Positions 22,487 through 24,083 of a stretch of 24,083 nucleotides of DNA are shown here, in pieces. The notes under the pieces are model-generated. The model was given only the letters and a program-made list of their open reading frames with translations, made no database searches and was not told where the DNA came from. Position 1 is the stretch's first letter; every line of letters begins with the position of its first letter. The position numbers and the translations under genes are program-made. The stretch comes from CAIKMD01 sp035277525 (GTDB lineage: Bacteria; Pseudomonadota; Alphaproteobacteria; ATCC43930; CGMCC-115725), in NCBI GenBank assembly GCA_035277525.1, contig DATEKH010000089.1:1-24083 (forward strand), given 5' to 3'.

Positions 22487-23526
22487 GCGGGCAGGCCGCG
22501 CTTTCGCTCGGCGAATTGCAGGATTGGGTCGGACGCGAGCACCCCTTTGCCGGTGCCGATGACGTCACGCGCAGCGATATTCGCCGCAAGCTCGAAGTCT
22601 ACTGCTTCGATTGCCCGCTTCACTACGACGATACGGTTGCCCGCGGGCATGGCTATCGCGGGGTCGTCGCGCCCGTGGCGCTGATGCCGCTTTGGGCGAT
22701 GCCGGCCTATTGGAGCCCCGGCGAGCCAGTGCTCTACCGACCTGGCGGGCGCGAGCAATCGGGCGGCATCCGCACCGATGTTCCGGTCGTCTATCAGGGC
22801 GGCGTCAACACCGCGACGGAGTGGGAATACTTCGCGCCGGTCTATCCCGGCGACGCGCTCCACGGCAATTGGCGGCTCATCGAGATCAAGCCGCGGACGA
22901 CGCGGCTGGGCGAGGGCGTGTTCCTGACGGTCGAAGCGACGCTTTTCAAGCGCTCGGGCGAGCTCGTCGCGAAGAACCGCAACACGCATTACCGTTTCAC
23001 GCCAAAGGCGGAGAAAGAGCGCGGCAGGGCGCCTGATCCGCCGGCGGCGGAGGAAAGCTCCGAAACCGTTGCTGCGGCGGTGACGAGCGAGCCGGCGGAT
23101 TGGAGCCGGCAATTGCGCCTCGGAGCGGTGGCGGTTGGCGATCCTGTTCCTCCCTATGCGATCTGGCTCAGCTATCAGCGCATCGTGATGAGCGTCGCCG
23201 CCGATCGCATGTTCTCGCCGCTGCACCACAATCGCGAACGCGCGCGCTGGCGCGGCTTTCGCGATATCATCTTCAATACGCGTGGCTATGAGATGATGTT
23301 CGAGATCATGCTGCGCCGGTGGATGGGGCTTGACGGCCGCATCGCGAAGCTCGGGCCGTTCCGCATGACCGGCAGCTCTTATCCTGGCGATGTCGTAACT
23401 GTCGAGGCGCGCGTGACTGCGAAGGCTCCGGCGAGCGATGGCGGCCGGGTGACGCTGGAGCTGCTCGCGCGCAACAACCGAGGCGAAGCGGCGCGCGGCG
23501 ACGCGCAGATCGCTCTGCCCCTCTAG
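22483..23526 (+). CDS. MaoC-like double hot-dog acyl-CoA hydratase (FAS1-type dehydratase N-domain)
   Basis: A 347-residue fusion of two hot-dog domains, roughly residues 1-180 (MaoC/FAS1-type dehydratase-like, with CPLHYDD and VVAPVALMPLW) and 200-347 (MaoC-like). The second carries the hydratase-2 pattern, with D241 and H248/H249 in AADRMFSPLHHN, then RWRGFRDIIFNT. An acidic Pro/Ala/Glu linker joins the two. It should hydrate an enoyl-CoA, or dehydrate a hydroxyacyl-CoA, in the same pathway as the CoA-transferases and the thiolase/DUF35 pair. The first Met overlaps the preceding stop (ATGA). The open frame reaches back to 22015, which lies inside the second transferase and is not used. Metabolic substrate unknown. 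Confidence 0.88.
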   Translation: MSGQAALSLGELQDWVGREHPFAGADDVTRSDIRRKLEVYCFDCPLHYDDTVARGHGYRGVVAPVALMPLWAMPAYWSPGEPVLYRPGGREQSGGIRTDVPVVYQGGVNTATEWEYFAPVYPGDALHGNWRLIEIKPRTTRLGEGVFLTVEATLFKRSGELVAKNRNTHYRFTPKAEKERGRAPDPPAAEESSETVAAAVTSEPADWSRQLRLGAVAVGDPVPPYAIWLSYQRIVMSVAADRMFSPLHHNRERARWRGFRDIIFNTRGYEMMFEIMLRRWMGLDGRIAKLGPFRMTGSSYPGDVVTVEARVTAKAPASDGGRVTLELLARNNRGEAARGDAQIALPL

Positions 23527-23543
23527 CGCAAAGGAGGCAATCG

Positions 23544-24083
23544 ATGAATGAGGCCGCGCTTTTGTCGCCCAACGGCCAGCAGGAAACCACGGGCGAAGGC
23601 TCCGCGACGCGCCTCTTCGTCGCGACGGTCAAGGGCATCGTGCGGCTCGCCCGCCCGCCGGGCGACCGGCTTTGGGATATCGCGGGTGAGGCCTTGTGCG
23701 AGCACCATGCAAGCTCGCTGCTGCTGGCGCCGGGGATCGGCAAGCTCTTTGCCGGCACGCATAGCGGCGGCGTCTGGGTCAGCGAGGACGGCAGCGGCGT
23801 CAATTGGCGCCAAGTCTCGCGCGGCATCAGCGAGACCAACATCTATTCGCTCGCTTGCCGGCAACGGGGAAACGATACCGTGCTGTTCGCAGGGGCCGAG
23901 CCCGCCTCGATCTATCGCAGCAGCGATCTCGGCGAGAGCTGGCGCGAGCTGCCGGCGCTGCGCAACGTGCCGGGGACCGATAAATGGCATTTCCCGCCGC
24001 CGCCGCATATCGCGCATGTGAAATCCATCACCATTCATCCGACGCGGCCGACCACGCTCTTTGCCTGCGTCGAGCAAGGCGCG
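23544..24083 (+). CDS. BNR/Asp-box beta-propeller protein, N-terminal part (cut by window edge)
   Basis: The first 180 residues are present; the gene runs off the right edge. A strong AAGGAGG lies 6 nt before ATG 23544, which is 17 nt after the hydratase stop. The sequence shows blade-like repeats: RLFVATVKGIVRL, KLFAGTHSGGVWVSEDGSGVNW, then VLFAGAEPASIYRSSDLGESW. The last is a clear Asp-box (S-x-D-x-G-x-x-W) and the one before a near match with one extra residue. This is the WD40/YVTN/BNR-like (sortilin/sialidase-like) propeller class. No signal peptide is visible, so a cytoplasmic location is likely. Its role beside CoA-catabolic genes is unknown; protein binding, a lyase or hydrolase fold, or accessory function are options. 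Confidence 0.82.
   Translation, partial: MNEAALLSPNGQQETTGEGSATRLFVATVKGIVRLARPPGDRLWDIAGEALCEHHASSLLLAPGIGKLFAGTHSGGVWVSEDGSGVNWRQVSRGISETNIYSLACRQRGNDTVLFAGAEPASIYRSSDLGESWRELPALRNVPGTDKWHFPPPPHIAHVKSITIHPTRPTTLFACVEQGA

Overview
The window is GC-rich, densely coded DNA with short gaps, typical of a free-living, metabolically versatile alphaproteobacterium (probably soil or rhizosphere; Rhizobiales/Hyphomicrobiales or Rhodospirillales). The placement rests on an alphaproteobacterial-type Zur with matching AT-rich boxes, an isoquinoline 1-oxidoreductase-type molybdenum hydroxylase, ring-hydroxylating Rieske oxygenases and CoA-linked catabolic genes. No tRNA, rRNA, transposase, integrase or CRISPR array was seen. 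Twenty-two protein genes are supported; the two at the window edges are cut off.

Layout. 1-1245 (minus): an NMT1/THI5-type substrate-binding protein followed by a Rieske oxygenase cut by the left edge. 1410-1766 (plus): a small VOC protein. 1947-4381 (plus): an MBOAT O-acyltransferase paired with a membrane-anchored SGNH-like protein, a likely envelope O-acylation pair. 4557-5183: a MarC-family membrane protein. 5277-8274: a zinc homeostasis block, with zur (plus) converging on znuA-znuC-znuB (minus) and a Zur-box-like palindrome in front of both zur and znuA. 8475-8978: a two-TM protein of unknown function. 9022-11505: two divergent members of the MetE/UROD-like superfamily. 11543-15680 (minus): a periplasmic oxidase module of a 2Fe-2S subunit, a Tat-exported molybdopterin subunit and a triheme cytochrome c, with a terminator-like hairpin before the cytochrome gene. 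16101-18298 (plus): a full-length Rieske oxygenase coupled by an ATGA overlap to an iron-type substrate-binding protein. 18540-24083 (plus): a tightly overlapped CoA-catabolic operon of DUF35 protein, thiolase-like protein, two class III CoA-transferase subunits and a double hot-dog MaoC hydratase, followed by a BNR/Asp-box propeller protein cut by the right edge.

How the genes may work together. The last operon reads as CoA activation (CoA-transferase pair), hydration (MaoC) and C-C cleavage (DUF35 plus a thiolase-fold partner without the usual nucleophilic Cys, as in Ltp2/ChsH2-type retro-aldolases). Together with the neighbouring Rieske oxygenases, molybdenum hydroxylase and orphan binding proteins, this suggests an uncharacterised route for an aromatic or alicyclic acid. 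The substrate cannot be read from the sequence. The most novel signals are the asymmetric CoA-transferase pair, the DUF35/thiolase module with a possible leader ORF or frameshift at A6, the two independent binding-protein/Rieske pairs, and the propeller protein attached to the catabolic operon.
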